From Muribaculum sp. (lineage in GTDB: Bacteria; Bacillota; Clostridia; Lachnospirales; Lachnospiraceae), in assembly GCA_023663735.1 (NCBI GenBank), contig JAMPGV010000019.1, positions 1 through 43,980 of the forward strand: DNA of 43,980 bases. The letters run 5' to 3'. Both the position numbers and the translations under genes were made by a program. Numbering within the stretch: the first letter of the stretch is position 1; every line of letters begins with the position of its first letter. Positions 11,233 through 17,758 of the stretch are shown here, piece after piece. The notes beneath the pieces were generated by a model. It did not search any database. It saw only the letters and a program-made list of their open reading frames with translations, and was not told the DNA's origin.

Positions 11233-11243
11233 AAGAAGGCAGT

Positions 11244-12527
11244 CTAAACGTGTTGCTGCCAGATGAGCGGCTCATAGCGTTTTTTTAGCAGTCTTATGAC
11301 ATCGTCCGCTGGAAGGCGTTCTACTAATTCATCATACATGTCCGGGACGGTGCCGAAAGTGCAGGTCTTTTGAAAACCTGTCATGCTTTTTAAATATTCC
11401 AGCGCTTTTGTTTTATTTGCGTCCTTGTGGTAGATTTTAAGGTAGGCGTATCCGGGGTAGTCTTGGGAGGAATAGCACAGGAACTTATATTGTGCAGCAT
11501 TTTCCGCAGCGGCCAGCGTCTGATATGCGGTCTCTATTTTTTCTGTCAAATCCACAGCCATGATGTAGGCCACAGGTTCTCCATCAGGCAGGGGACGGCG
11601 GATATAATTCCGATAGGGGGAACGACGCAATTTTTCATAGATTTGGGCTGCCCCCGAATTGTTTATCTGTTGAAAATAGATAAACACATTATCGTTGTCA
11701 ACCACGTTCTGGAAACTTTCCAACCCCATGGATTGCAGCGAAAGCACAATTTCAGACGCTTGCAGATAAGACATTTCACATTTATAGGGATAACTGTTTT
11801 GCAGGGGATCATAAATAACCGCTCCATCCATCAAGATGACCGGGAGTTTCAGGCGAATGCCTTGTGCAGCCTCCCAAAAGGAGGCTGGCGTTCGTATTGT
11901 CATAATGGTGAAGGACAGCCCTTCCTCTAACATTCTGTTTAATTCTATCCGGCTGAAATCTGATAAATGGGAATCCTGTGACAGAAGCACATCATCCAGT
12001 CCTGCCACAAAGAGAGTATCTTTTTGTTTACGGCGGGGGAGCTGAAAGCGGTTGACCAGCATACCGATTCCAACTCCTAACAGAGTGTCCACCACGCGGT
12101 TTGCTATGAACAGGCAGGGATTTTCGTCCCCGATATGTACCATGGTGATGCTGAGGTACACCACACAGGAAAAATACGCCGCACTTTGCAATTTCAATAC
12201 TACAGCTGTATAGAGAGAAGCCATAACACATAGTGTGACAATAGCACAATAGCAGACATAGGGGAACTGTAGCGGCAATAGAAATCCATATTGCAGCAAG
12301 ATGGTCAGCAGGCCATATAGAGCGCCGATGAAAGTGCCGCAAATTCGCTGTTTTGCTATGGATTTGCTGCCGGTGAGATCCGGCTGCATACATTGTAGTG
12401 CCGCCAGCGCCATGTAGAAAAGGATACCGTTGCGGCAACTCATTTGGTGGATCAAAAAGCAGAATAAGACGGCCGTACCAGATTTAATGATGCGTGCGCC
12501 TATCTTAGGAAAGCATATTTTTCTCAT
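11244..12527 (-). CDS. Aromatic acid exporter family (FUSC-like) membrane protein
   Basis: A 427-residue protein with about six membrane helices in the first 160 residues (IGARIIKSGTAVLFCFLI, IGALYGLLTILL, then several more) and a soluble C-terminal region of about 260 residues. This matches the aromatic acid exporter type 1 group (COG4129-like) of small FUSC proteins, thought to export aromatic acids or similar anions; the substrate here is unknown. The ATG at 12527 has a GAGGAAG ribosome site about eight bases away. It points away from the ABC operon at 12815. Its 67-base leader holds a terminator-like hairpin overlapped by a 12-codon reading frame, described separately. Base composition is slightly AT-richer than the flanking housekeeping genes. 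Confidence 0.8.
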   Translation of the reverse strand: MRKICFPKIGARIIKSGTAVLFCFLIHQMSCRNGILFYMALAALQCMQPDLTGSKSIAKQRICGTFIGALYGLLTILLQYGFLLPLQFPYVCYCAIVTLCVMASLYTAVVLKLQSAAYFSCVVYLSITMVHIGDENPCLFIANRVVDTLLGVGIGMLVNRFQLPRRKQKDTLFVAGLDDVLLSQDSHLSDFSRIELNRMLEEGLSFTIMTIRTPASFWEAAQGIRLKLPVILMDGAVIYDPLQNSYPYKCEMSYLQASEIVLSLQSMGLESFQNVVDNDNVFIYFQQINNSGAAQIYEKLRRSPYRNYIRRPLPDGEPVAYIMAVDLTEKIETAYQTLAAAENAAQYKFLCYSSQDYPGYAYLKIYHKDANKTKALEYLKSMTGFQKTCTFGTVPDMYDELVERLPADDVIRLLKKRYEPLIWQQHV

Positions 12528-12539
12528 AGGTGAACTTCC

Positions 12540-12578
12540 TCAAAAACAAAAGTCCATAGCTCCCGCCATGGACTTCAT
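12540..12578 (-). promoter_or_regulatory. Leader hairpin with 12-codon upstream frame before the exporter gene
   Basis: On the minus strand AAGTCCAT (12575-12568) pairs perfectly with ATGGACTT (12557-12550) across a ten-base loop, followed by the U-rich run TTTTGTTTTTG, as in an intrinsic terminator. A short frame starting at 12578 and stopping at 12540 encodes MKSMAGAMDFCF and runs through the whole hairpin; its TGA touches the exporter's GAGGAAG ribosome site. A GGAA lies about ten bases before its ATG. Attenuation in which translation of the short frame opens the terminator is an inference. Confidence 0.5.
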
Positions 12579-12600
12579 TGTCACAAATATTCCAACAGTT

Positions 12601-12629
12601 ATCCTATCACAGTTTTGTGAGGGATGCAA
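12601..12629 (-). promoter_or_regulatory. Promoter for the exporter gene
   Basis: On the minus strand TTGCAT (12629-12624) is followed after 17 bases by TAGGAT (12606-12601), with TGA before the -10 giving an extended -10. The predicted start near 12595 leaves a leader of about 67 bases containing the hairpin at 12550-12575. The -35 lies 21 bases from the -35 of the divergent ABC-operon promoter. Confidence 0.5.
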
Positions 12630-12650
12630 TCAAAAAAGTCAAATTTCCTG

Positions 12651-12679
12651 TTGACAAACATTGTATCATAGTATACAAT
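12651..12679 (+). promoter_or_regulatory. Promoter with embedded operator for the amino-acid ABC operon
   Basis: TTGACA (12651-12656) and TACAAT (12674-12679) are spaced by exactly 17 bases, a near-consensus sigma-A promoter. An inverted repeat, ATTGTAT-6-ATACAAT (12660-12679), fills the spacer and -10, the position of a repressor site. The half-sites resemble those bound by some GntR/FadR-type regulators, though no such gene is present here. Confidence 0.7.
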
Positions 12680-12697
12680 CTCAACCATAAGAAGAAA

Positions 12698-12799
12698 ATG
12701 AAATATTTTCAGATAGGCAATGGGGCTGACCACAGTATCAGCTCCATTTTTGTTTGTACTTTTTTTGTTGTACTTGAAGAATGGTCAAAGGATTCGTGA
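12698..12799 (+). CDS. Possible 33-residue leader peptide before the ABC operon
   Basis: A frame from ATG 12698 to TGA 12799 encodes 33 residues beginning MKYFQIGNGADHSISS. It lies wholly in the leader of the ABC transcript, spans the terminator-like hairpin at 12720-12747, and its stop touches the GGGAGG ribosome site used by the ATPase gene at 12815. The upstream AAGAAG is a weak ribosome site. No run of one amino-acid codon is present, so classical amino-acid attenuation is not obvious. It may be chance. Confidence 0.25.
   Translation: MKYFQIGNGADHSISSIFVCTFFVVLEEWSKDS
12720..12756 (+). terminator. Terminator-like hairpin in the ABC-operon leader
   Basis: Bases 12720-12729 (ATGGGGCTGA) pair with 12738-12747 (TCAGCTCCAT) with one G-U pair and an eight-base loop, followed by TTTTGTTTG and a second T-run at 12760-12767. 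It sits between the promoter at 12651 and the ATPase gene at 12815, so it would reduce readthrough into the operon and is a candidate attenuator. No competing antiterminator stem was identified with confidence. Confidence 0.55.
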
Positions 12800-12814
12800 C
12801 GGGAGGAAAAAGCA

Positions 12815-13543
12815 ATGGCAATGATCAGACTGGAGCATGTTAATAAATATTTTGGAGATTTGCATGTACTGAAAGATGTCAATCTTGAGGTGGCAGAGGG
12901 TGAAAAACTGGTCATTATCGGTCCTTCCGGATCCGGCAAATCCACCACGGTGCGCTGTATGAATTTTCTGGAGGAACCATCCTCCGGAAAAGTCTATTTG
13001 GATGAGAAGGAACTGAATCATAAAAACAAGGTGCATTTAGTCCGTGAGACGACTTCTATGGTATTCCAACAGTTTAATCTGTACCCTCATATGACGGTGC
13101 TGCGGAACCTGACACTAGCGCCCACAAAGCTGTATCATAAAAGTAAGGCGGAGGCAGAGGAACTGGCTTATCATTATCTGGATGTAGTGGGGCTGCGGGA
13201 TAAAGCGCATGTATATCCCACGACACTGTCCGGCGGGCAGCAGCAGCGTATCGCCATTGCCAGAGCATTATGCGCACAAACCAAGATCATCCTGTTTGAT
13301 GAGCCGACTTCGGCATTGGATCCGGAGACAATACAGGAAGTGCTGGATGTGATGATACGGCTTGCCAAAGAAAATATAACCATGGTAGTGGTTACGCATG
13401 AGATGGGATTTGCCCGTCAAGTAGCAGATCGAATCGTCTTTATGGCGGATGGACAGATTGTGGAGGAGGGAACTCCGGAGCATTTCTTTGATAATCCGGA
13501 GAATGAGCGAGTGAAACAATTTTTGGGGAAAATTATCCGCTAA
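12815..13543 (+). CDS. Polar amino-acid ABC transporter ATP-binding protein (GlnQ-like)
   Basis: A 242-residue cytoplasmic ATPase that powers uptake by the two permeases downstream. Walker A is GPSGSGKST (about residues 34-42), the Q-loop lies in SMVFQQFNLYPHM, the signature is LSGGQQQRIAIARAL, Walker B is IILFDEPTSALDPE, and the H-loop histidine is in VVTHEMGFA. Length and motifs match the GlnQ/HisP group serving polar amino acids. GGGAGG lies nine bases before the ATG. It is the first full gene after the promoter at 12651, which is unusual only in that the ATPase precedes the binding protein. Substrate within the polar amino-acid group cannot be fixed. Confidence 0.93.
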   Translation: MAMIRLEHVNKYFGDLHVLKDVNLEVAEGEKLVIIGPSGSGKSTTVRCMNFLEEPSSGKVYLDEKELNHKNKVHLVRETTSMVFQQFNLYPHMTVLRNLTLAPTKLYHKSKAEAEELAYHYLDVVGLRDKAHVYPTTLSGGQQQRIAIARALCAQTKIILFDEPTSALDPETIQEVLDVMIRLAKENITMVVVTHEMGFARQVADRIVFMADGQIVEEGTPEHFFDNPENERVKQFLGKIIR

Positions 13544-13555
13544 ATATTTTATCCG

Positions 13556-13606
13556 CTTAAAACACGGCAGCAGTATTTCTCATATTTTACTGTCGTATGT
13601 TTTAAG
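13556..13606 (+). promoter_or_regulatory. Intercistronic hairpin between ATPase and binding-protein genes
   Basis: CTTAAAAC (13556-13563) pairs with 13599-13606 and ACGGCAG (13564-13570) with 13590-13596, leaving a two-base bulge and a 19-base loop: about 15 pairs. There is no U-run after it, so RNA processing or stabilisation is more likely than termination. Confidence 0.5.
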
Positions 13607-13684
13607 ATATATCCCGGCATATGGGCGTCCTGCTTACATATGTCTGGGTGCTACCCAATAAGCAGGCAGAAAAGAGGAGAGGTT

Positions 13685-14596
13685 ATGAGAAAGAAACTGG
13701 CGTTACTATTGTCATGTCTGATGGCTGTGACGATGCTGACAGGCTGTAGTAAGGAGCAGGGAGCTGCAGCAGGTGCAGGGAACTCTGAAGCAAACGGCAC
13801 AGTGGAATCAGCGCAACAGTCAGAAGGGGGAGAGGCGAGCGCTTTTGGAGCAGATACTCAGGCGATCATTGACAGAGGCGTACTGCGGGTAGGAGTGAAG
13901 AATGCAGTACCCGGATTTGGATTTCAGGATACGCTGACCGGAGAGTATTCCGGTATGGAGATTGATATCGCAACAAAGCTGGCGGACTATCTGGGCGTGG
14001 AAGCGGAGTTTACCACCGTGACGGCTGCAACCCGCACCGAGCTGTTGGATTCCGGGGATATTGATTGTGTGCTTGCCACCTTTACGATCACGGACGAGAG
14101 AAAAGAAAGCTGGGATTTTTCCACGCCTTACTACACGGACGCGGTGACTGTGCTGGTAGAGAATGCATCCGGAATCACATCCCTTGGGGAACTTGTTGAC
14201 AAGAAAGTGGGGGTTTCTTCCGGCTCTACCTCTGCGAGAGCGCTGACTGCGGCCATGGTGGAAGCCGGTCTGATTGATGGGAGTGGGTTTGACCCGGACA
14301 CCTTTGACCCGGCAGTCTGGACCACCGGCATTTCGTATCAGCAATATGAGGATTACCCGGCAATTTCCACGGCATTGAGTGCAGGTGAGGTGGATGCGTT
14401 CTGTGTGGATAAATCCATTCTGGCAATATACAAGACAGAGGGACGTTCCTATATCGAGGAAAGGTTTTCGCCTCAGGAGTACGGTATTGCCACCAAGAAA
14501 GGTTCCGACTTTTCTGTGCTGTGTGACGAATTGGTGAATACATGGTTGAACGATGGCACGATCAGCGGTTTTATAGACAATTATGGTCTTGAATAG
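13685..14596 (+). CDS. Polar amino-acid ABC transporter substrate-binding lipoprotein
   Basis: A 303-residue secreted lipoprotein that captures an amino acid outside the membrane for the permeases encoded downstream. Residues 1-20 form a signal peptide ending in MLTGC, so Cys21 is the lipid anchor, followed by a Gly/Ala/Ser/Glu-rich linker to about residue 55. The family 3 binding fold begins at IIDRGVLRVGVKNAVPGFGF and includes YSGMEIDIATKLADYLGV, DCVLATFTITDERKESWDFS and KKVGVSSGSTS. The start at 13685 is taken because GAGGAGAGG lies just upstream; the frame is open to 13640. Hairpins flank the gene on both sides, which may raise its message level relative to the permeases. Glutamine, glutamate or a related compound is plausible but unproven. 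Confidence 0.92.
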   Translation: MRKKLALLLSCLMAVTMLTGCSKEQGAAAGAGNSEANGTVESAQQSEGGEASAFGADTQAIIDRGVLRVGVKNAVPGFGFQDTLTGEYSGMEIDIATKLADYLGVEAEFTTVTAATRTELLDSGDIDCVLATFTITDERKESWDFSTPYYTDAVTVLVENASGITSLGELVDKKVGVSSGSTSARALTAAMVEAGLIDGSGFDPDTFDPAVWTTGISYQQYEDYPAISTALSAGEVDAFCVDKSILAIYKTEGRSYIEERFSPQEYGIATKKGSDFSVLCDELVNTWLNDGTISGFIDNYGLE

Positions 14597-14616
14597 AATT
14601 GATGTGAACTTCCGAA

Positions 14617-14642
14617 GGTGTCCCGCCTGACAGCGGGACACC
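14617..14642 (+). promoter_or_regulatory. Perfect hairpin between binding-protein and permease genes
   Basis: GGTGTCCCGC (14617-14626) pairs perfectly with GCGGGACACC (14633-14642) around the six-base loop CTGACA. No U-tract follows. Such GC-rich stems just after a binding-protein gene commonly protect the upstream message or partly stop transcription, giving more binding protein than permease. It lies 21 bases before the permease start at 14663. Confidence 0.65.
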
Positions 14643-14662
14643 GGAAAGGAATAGGGATAGGT

Positions 14663-15370
14663 ATGGCAGGTTTCTTTTCGGCAGATGCATGGCAAAAAGT
14701 ATGGGTTTTCCGCAGCACTTTTTTACACGGATTGGGAAATACGGTAAAAACCTCTTTTTTTGCGCTGCTCATTGCATTGTTTCTGGGGATTGTCGTAGGA
14801 CTAATGGCAACCAGTGGGAAGAAGATACTGGCGGCGCTGGCCCGCATATATGTGGAATTCATCCAGAATACGCCGATATTGCTGCAAATGTGCTTCTTAT
14901 ACTATGCGTTGGCATTTTCGGGACATAGTATCGGTATCGTTCCTACGGGGATCTTGGCGTTGGGGATTTATACGGGAGCCTATATGGCGGAAGTGATCAG
15001 AGCCGGTATAGAGTCTGTTCCCAGAGGGCAGTTTGAAGCGGCTTCGGCACAGGGATTCGGATATATCCAGCGGATGTACTATATTATCTTTCCCCAGAGT
15101 ATCAAGATTATCCTGCCGCCCATGGTCAATCAGGTGGTGAACTTGATCAAGAACACTTCCTGTCTGTACATTGTGGGAGGCACGGATCTGATTTCAGTGA
15201 CCTATAGCTTTGTGACAGGGGTGAATACCGGCGGAGCATATGCTCCGGCTTATCTTGTAAGCGGGCTGCTATTTTTCATTATTTGTTTTCCGCTGTCCAC
15301 GCTGGCCAGTACATGGGAGAGTTCTTTGAAAAAGCGTGATGCCAGAATGAACACCGCAGCGAAGGGATAA
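14663..15370 (+). CDS. Amino-acid ABC transporter permease
   Basis: A 235-residue integral membrane protein of the His/Glu/Gln/Arg/opine permease group. It shows FLHGLGNTVKTSFFALLIALFLG at the first helix, EFIQNTPILLQMCFLYYAL, and the ATPase-contact loop EAASAQGFGYIQRMYYIIFPQS with the conserved EAA...G pattern near residue 140. About five membrane helices are predicted. The start at 14663 is preferred over a GTG-open frame from 14618, because the earlier codons lie inside the perfect hairpin and add non-conserved sequence; the ribosome site (GGGATAGG) is weak. It should pair with the second permease at 15437 to form a heterodimeric channel. Confidence 0.9.
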   Translation: MAGFFSADAWQKVWVFRSTFLHGLGNTVKTSFFALLIALFLGIVVGLMATSGKKILAALARIYVEFIQNTPILLQMCFLYYALAFSGHSIGIVPTGILALGIYTGAYMAEVIRAGIESVPRGQFEAASAQGFGYIQRMYYIIFPQSIKIILPPMVNQVVNLIKNTSCLYIVGGTDLISVTYSFVTGVNTGGAYAPAYLVSGLLFFIICFPLSTLASTWESSLKKRDARMNTAAKG

Positions 15371-15371
15371 G

Positions 15372-15393
15372 GTTGAAAGAAATATGTTTCAAC
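15372..15393 (+). promoter_or_regulatory. Small hairpin between the two permease genes
   Basis: GTTGAAA (15372-15378) pairs with TTTCAAC (15387-15393) around an eight-base loop; outer A-A-G and C-T-T bases can extend it past a bulge. It is the third hairpin found in consecutive gaps of this operon. Confidence 0.4.
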
Positions 15394-15436
15394 TTAAAAG
15401 CCGCGCAGAAATGAGGTAAAAGATGGAGAAGGGAAA

Positions 15437-16204
15437 ATGAGAGAATTCAAGGGAAGTCTGAAAATCGTATCAAATGCGGGGGTACTCCAATATATCTGCA
15501 AGGGTATCGCCTTTACGCTGGCGATTGCGGTAACGGCGGTAGTGTTGGGCATCTTGATCGGGTCTATCTTGGCTCTAGCCAGAAATTACTGCAATGGCAG
15601 GATAAGCCGGATCTTCAAATGGCTGGCGATCGTCTACATAGAAGTGTTTCGGAACACGCCGCTGCTCTTATGGATTTTTGTCTGTGTGGTATTCTGTCCC
15701 TGCCCAAGCTTTTTAAACCATAAAATGTTTGGAATTTCCACAGTGGAAGTGCGGATGTTGTTCAAGGCGGCGGTGGCGCTGATTTTGTTTACCTCATCTG
15801 TGCTTGCAGAAATCATCCGGGGCGGGTTGAATTCCGTGGCTCAGGGACAGTTTGAAGCGGGACGCGCTCAGGGCTTTCACATGATACAGATCATGCTGTA
15901 TATTGTTCTGCCACAAGCATACCGGAACATTGTGCCGACATTGCTGAGTCAGGTGATAACGACGGTGAAAGATTCTTCTTATCTGGCCAATGTTGCGGTC
16001 ATTGAGTTAATGGCCAGAGTGAGGCAGATTATGAACGGCGCCCATCAATACAATGGATTGGGTACCACGAATGTTTCGGATGTCTTTGTCTTGTTTGGCT
16101 TCGCTGCGTTAATCTATTTTGCCATAAATTTTACGCTGTCCTGTATTGTGCGTTCCTTACAGAAACGGCATAAACGCCCGTCGGTGCAGTCGGCCGGAGT
16201 ATAG
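15437..16204 (+). CDS. Amino-acid ABC transporter permease
   Basis: A 255-residue membrane protein from the same group as the permease at 14663. Landmarks are GIAFTLAIAVTAVVLGILIG, VYIEVFRNTPLLLWIFV, and the ATPase-contact segment GQFEAGRAQGFHMIQIMLYIVLPQAYRN. An extra stretch of about ten residues with two cysteines (VFCPCPSF) separates helices near residue 90. GGAGAAGGG precedes the ATG. The two permeases share only moderate similarity, as expected for a heterodimer. The cytidylate-kinase-like gene follows 15 bases after the stop, so the operon continues. Confidence 0.92.
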   Translation: MREFKGSLKIVSNAGVLQYICKGIAFTLAIAVTAVVLGILIGSILALARNYCNGRISRIFKWLAIVYIEVFRNTPLLLWIFVCVVFCPCPSFLNHKMFGISTVEVRMLFKAAVALILFTSSVLAEIIRGGLNSVAQGQFEAGRAQGFHMIQIMLYIVLPQAYRNIVPTLLSQVITTVKDSSYLANVAVIELMARVRQIMNGAHQYNGLGTTNVSDVFVLFGFAALIYFAINFTLSCIVRSLQKRHKRPSVQSAGV

Positions 16205-16219
16205 GAGTCGGAGGATAAA

Positions 16220-16822
16220 ATGATGGAAAAATATGTGATTACCATATCCAGACAGTTTGCCAGTATGGGACGGTGTATTGCACAAAACCTGTCGGAAGAA
16301 TTGGGAATTCCCTTTTATGACAGGGATATTGTGGAACAGACGGCTAAACGGATGGATTTGCCAGTATCCATGATCAGTCAAGAGGAGGAGAATGCCCGTT
16401 CCATTTATTTTAGGAGGCAGTATCCGCTGGGCATGGGAATACAGAGTATGCAGGATGAAATTTATATGATCCAGCAGAATATCATTCGGGATCTGGCGCA
16501 ACGGGAATCTTGCATTTTTGTGGGACGGTGTAGTGACGATATTCTGGCCGACCACCCGCATCGTCTCAGCGTTTTTGTTTATGCTCCATATAGTGTCCGC
16601 TATGAGAACTGCATCCGGAAACTGGGCATGGCGCCGTCCGTGGCGGAGAAAATGATAAAGAATGTGGACAAATCCCGGATACAATATCACAGGCGTTATT
16701 GCAAGGGATATCAGGATGAACTCACAGGCAAGGATCTGGCCGTAGACAGCGGCAGTTTTGGCATAGAAGGCGCGGCGCAGGTTATAAGATCCGTGCTGCG
16801 GGTAAAAGGCATAATAGGATGA
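16220..16822 (+). CDS. Cytidylate kinase-like family protein
   Basis: A 200-residue P-loop protein of the cytidylate-kinase-like group common in Clostridia. The N-terminus reads YVITISRQFASMGRCIAQNLSEELGIPFYDRDIVEQTAK, where canonical members have SREFGSGGxxIG; here the glycine-rich loop is altered to ASMGRC, so nucleotide binding should be checked. VGRCSDDIL and VFVYAP follow, matching the family pattern. Two adjacent ATGs (16220 and 16223) both suit the CGGAGGA site at 16209-16215. It lies in the ABC-transporter operon between a permease and a hydrolase. Classical cytidylate kinase (cmk) is a different subfamily, so the substrate is uncertain and a regulatory role is possible. Confidence 0.75.
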   Translation: MMEKYVITISRQFASMGRCIAQNLSEELGIPFYDRDIVEQTAKRMDLPVSMISQEEENARSIYFRRQYPLGMGIQSMQDEIYMIQQNIIRDLAQRESCIFVGRCSDDILADHPHRLSVFVYAPYSVRYENCIRKLGMAPSVAEKMIKNVDKSRIQYHRRYCKGYQDELTGKDLAVDSGSFGIEGAAQVIRSVLRVKGIIG

Positions 16823-16837
16823 TTGGAGTGTAAAGCG

Positions 16838-17548
16838 ATGGAAAAACCGATGATAGGGATCATCCCGCTTGTAGATATGGAAAGAGAGAGTTATTGGATG
16901 CACCCGGGATACATGAAGGGAGTGGAGCAAGCCGGGGGGATTCCGGTCATGCTGCCGTTGACTTCAGATGAAAAAGACCTGCAGCAGGCGGCAGAGGGTA
17001 TGGATGGATTTTTATTTACCGGCGGACAGGATATTTCCCCAAACATGTATGCGCAGGAATATTCGCCCCTGTGCGGAAAATGCTGTAGAGAACGGGATGA
17101 AATGGAGGCAGTATTATTTCGCATGGTTTATGAATTGGATAAACCGGTATTGGGAATATGCAGGGGGATACAATATATTAACGTAATCATGGGAGGAACC
17201 TTGTATCAGGATCTGCCGTCGGAACATCCGTCTCACACGGAACACCATCAGACGCCGCCATATGATGTGCCGATTCATCAGGTCAAGATATTAGAGCAAA
17301 GTCCCTTATACAACACGTTAAAAAAAGAAAGAATCATGGTCAACAGTTATCATCATCAGGCAATTCGGATATTGGCTCCCAAATTGTCAGTCATGGCGAT
17401 TTCAGATGATGATCTGGTCGAGGCAGTCTGTGTGCCGAAAAAGAGATTTATATGGGGAATACAATGGCATCCGGAGCTTTCCTATTTATCGGATGAAAAC
17501 AGCGGTAAGATTTTTGCGGCATTTATTGCTGCTGCAGGCGGATGCTGA
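16838..17548 (+). CDS. Gamma-glutamyl-gamma-aminobutyrate hydrolase family protein (peptidase C26)
   Basis: A 236-residue class I glutamine-amidotransferase-like hydrolase (PuuD group), which cleaves gamma-glutamyl bonds such as that in gamma-glutamyl-GABA. The nucleophile cysteine is in LGICRGIQYINV, preceded by DGFLFTGGQDISP, and the catalytic histidine/glutamate pair is in IQWHPELSY. The start at 16838 is preceded by GGAGTG at seven bases; an upstream TTG at 16823 is also open. It is the last gene of the ABC operon and is followed by a strong terminator at 17602. Context suggests it hydrolyses a gamma-glutamyl or glutamine-like compound brought in by the transporter; this is inferred. Confidence 0.85.
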   Translation: MEKPMIGIIPLVDMERESYWMHPGYMKGVEQAGGIPVMLPLTSDEKDLQQAAEGMDGFLFTGGQDISPNMYAQEYSPLCGKCCRERDEMEAVLFRMVYELDKPVLGICRGIQYINVIMGGTLYQDLPSEHPSHTEHHQTPPYDVPIHQVKILEQSPLYNTLKKERIMVNSYHHQAIRILAPKLSVMAISDDDLVEAVCVPKKRFIWGIQWHPELSYLSDENSGKIFAAFIAAAGGC

Positions 17549-17601
17549 GGAGTGCGCATGATGAGTATCAATTTGAGTGCATAATATCAGAAAACGGCGT
17601 T

Positions 17602-17650
17602 AGAGCGTATAGAAAACCGAAAGTCGGTTCTCCGTATGCTCTATTTTTTT
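17602..17650 (+). terminator. Rho-independent terminator ending the ABC operon
   Basis: AACCGA-AAG-TCGGTT forms the tip, and AGAGCGTAT (from 17602) pairs with GTATGCTCT (to 17642) below it with two G-U pairs and small mismatches. A run of seven T's (17644-17650) follows. Position, stem and T-run make this the end of the transcript that begins near 12686. Confidence 0.85.
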
Positions 17651-17706
17651 GCTTCTGCCTGCGCCGGTATACCACATGCAAGTTCAGACATAATAGATAC
17701 AAGGTA

Positions 17707-17734
17707 TTGCAGTCTGGAGGAGATGTGGTAAAAT
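17707..17734 (+). promoter_or_regulatory. Promoter for the alpha/beta hydrolase gene
   Basis: TTGCAG (17707-17712), a 16-base spacer and TAAAAT (17729-17734). The start near 17741 would leave a leader of under 20 bases, just enough for the GGAGGA ribosome site at 17745-17750. Confidence 0.45.
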
Positions 17735-17758
17735 ATGAGAATATGGAGGAGATTTGTG

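Noticed and set aside
17549-17706. Plus-strand frame through the terminator after the C26 gene
   Set aside because: It runs through a strong hairpin and T-run, has no ribosome site and no protein-like features.
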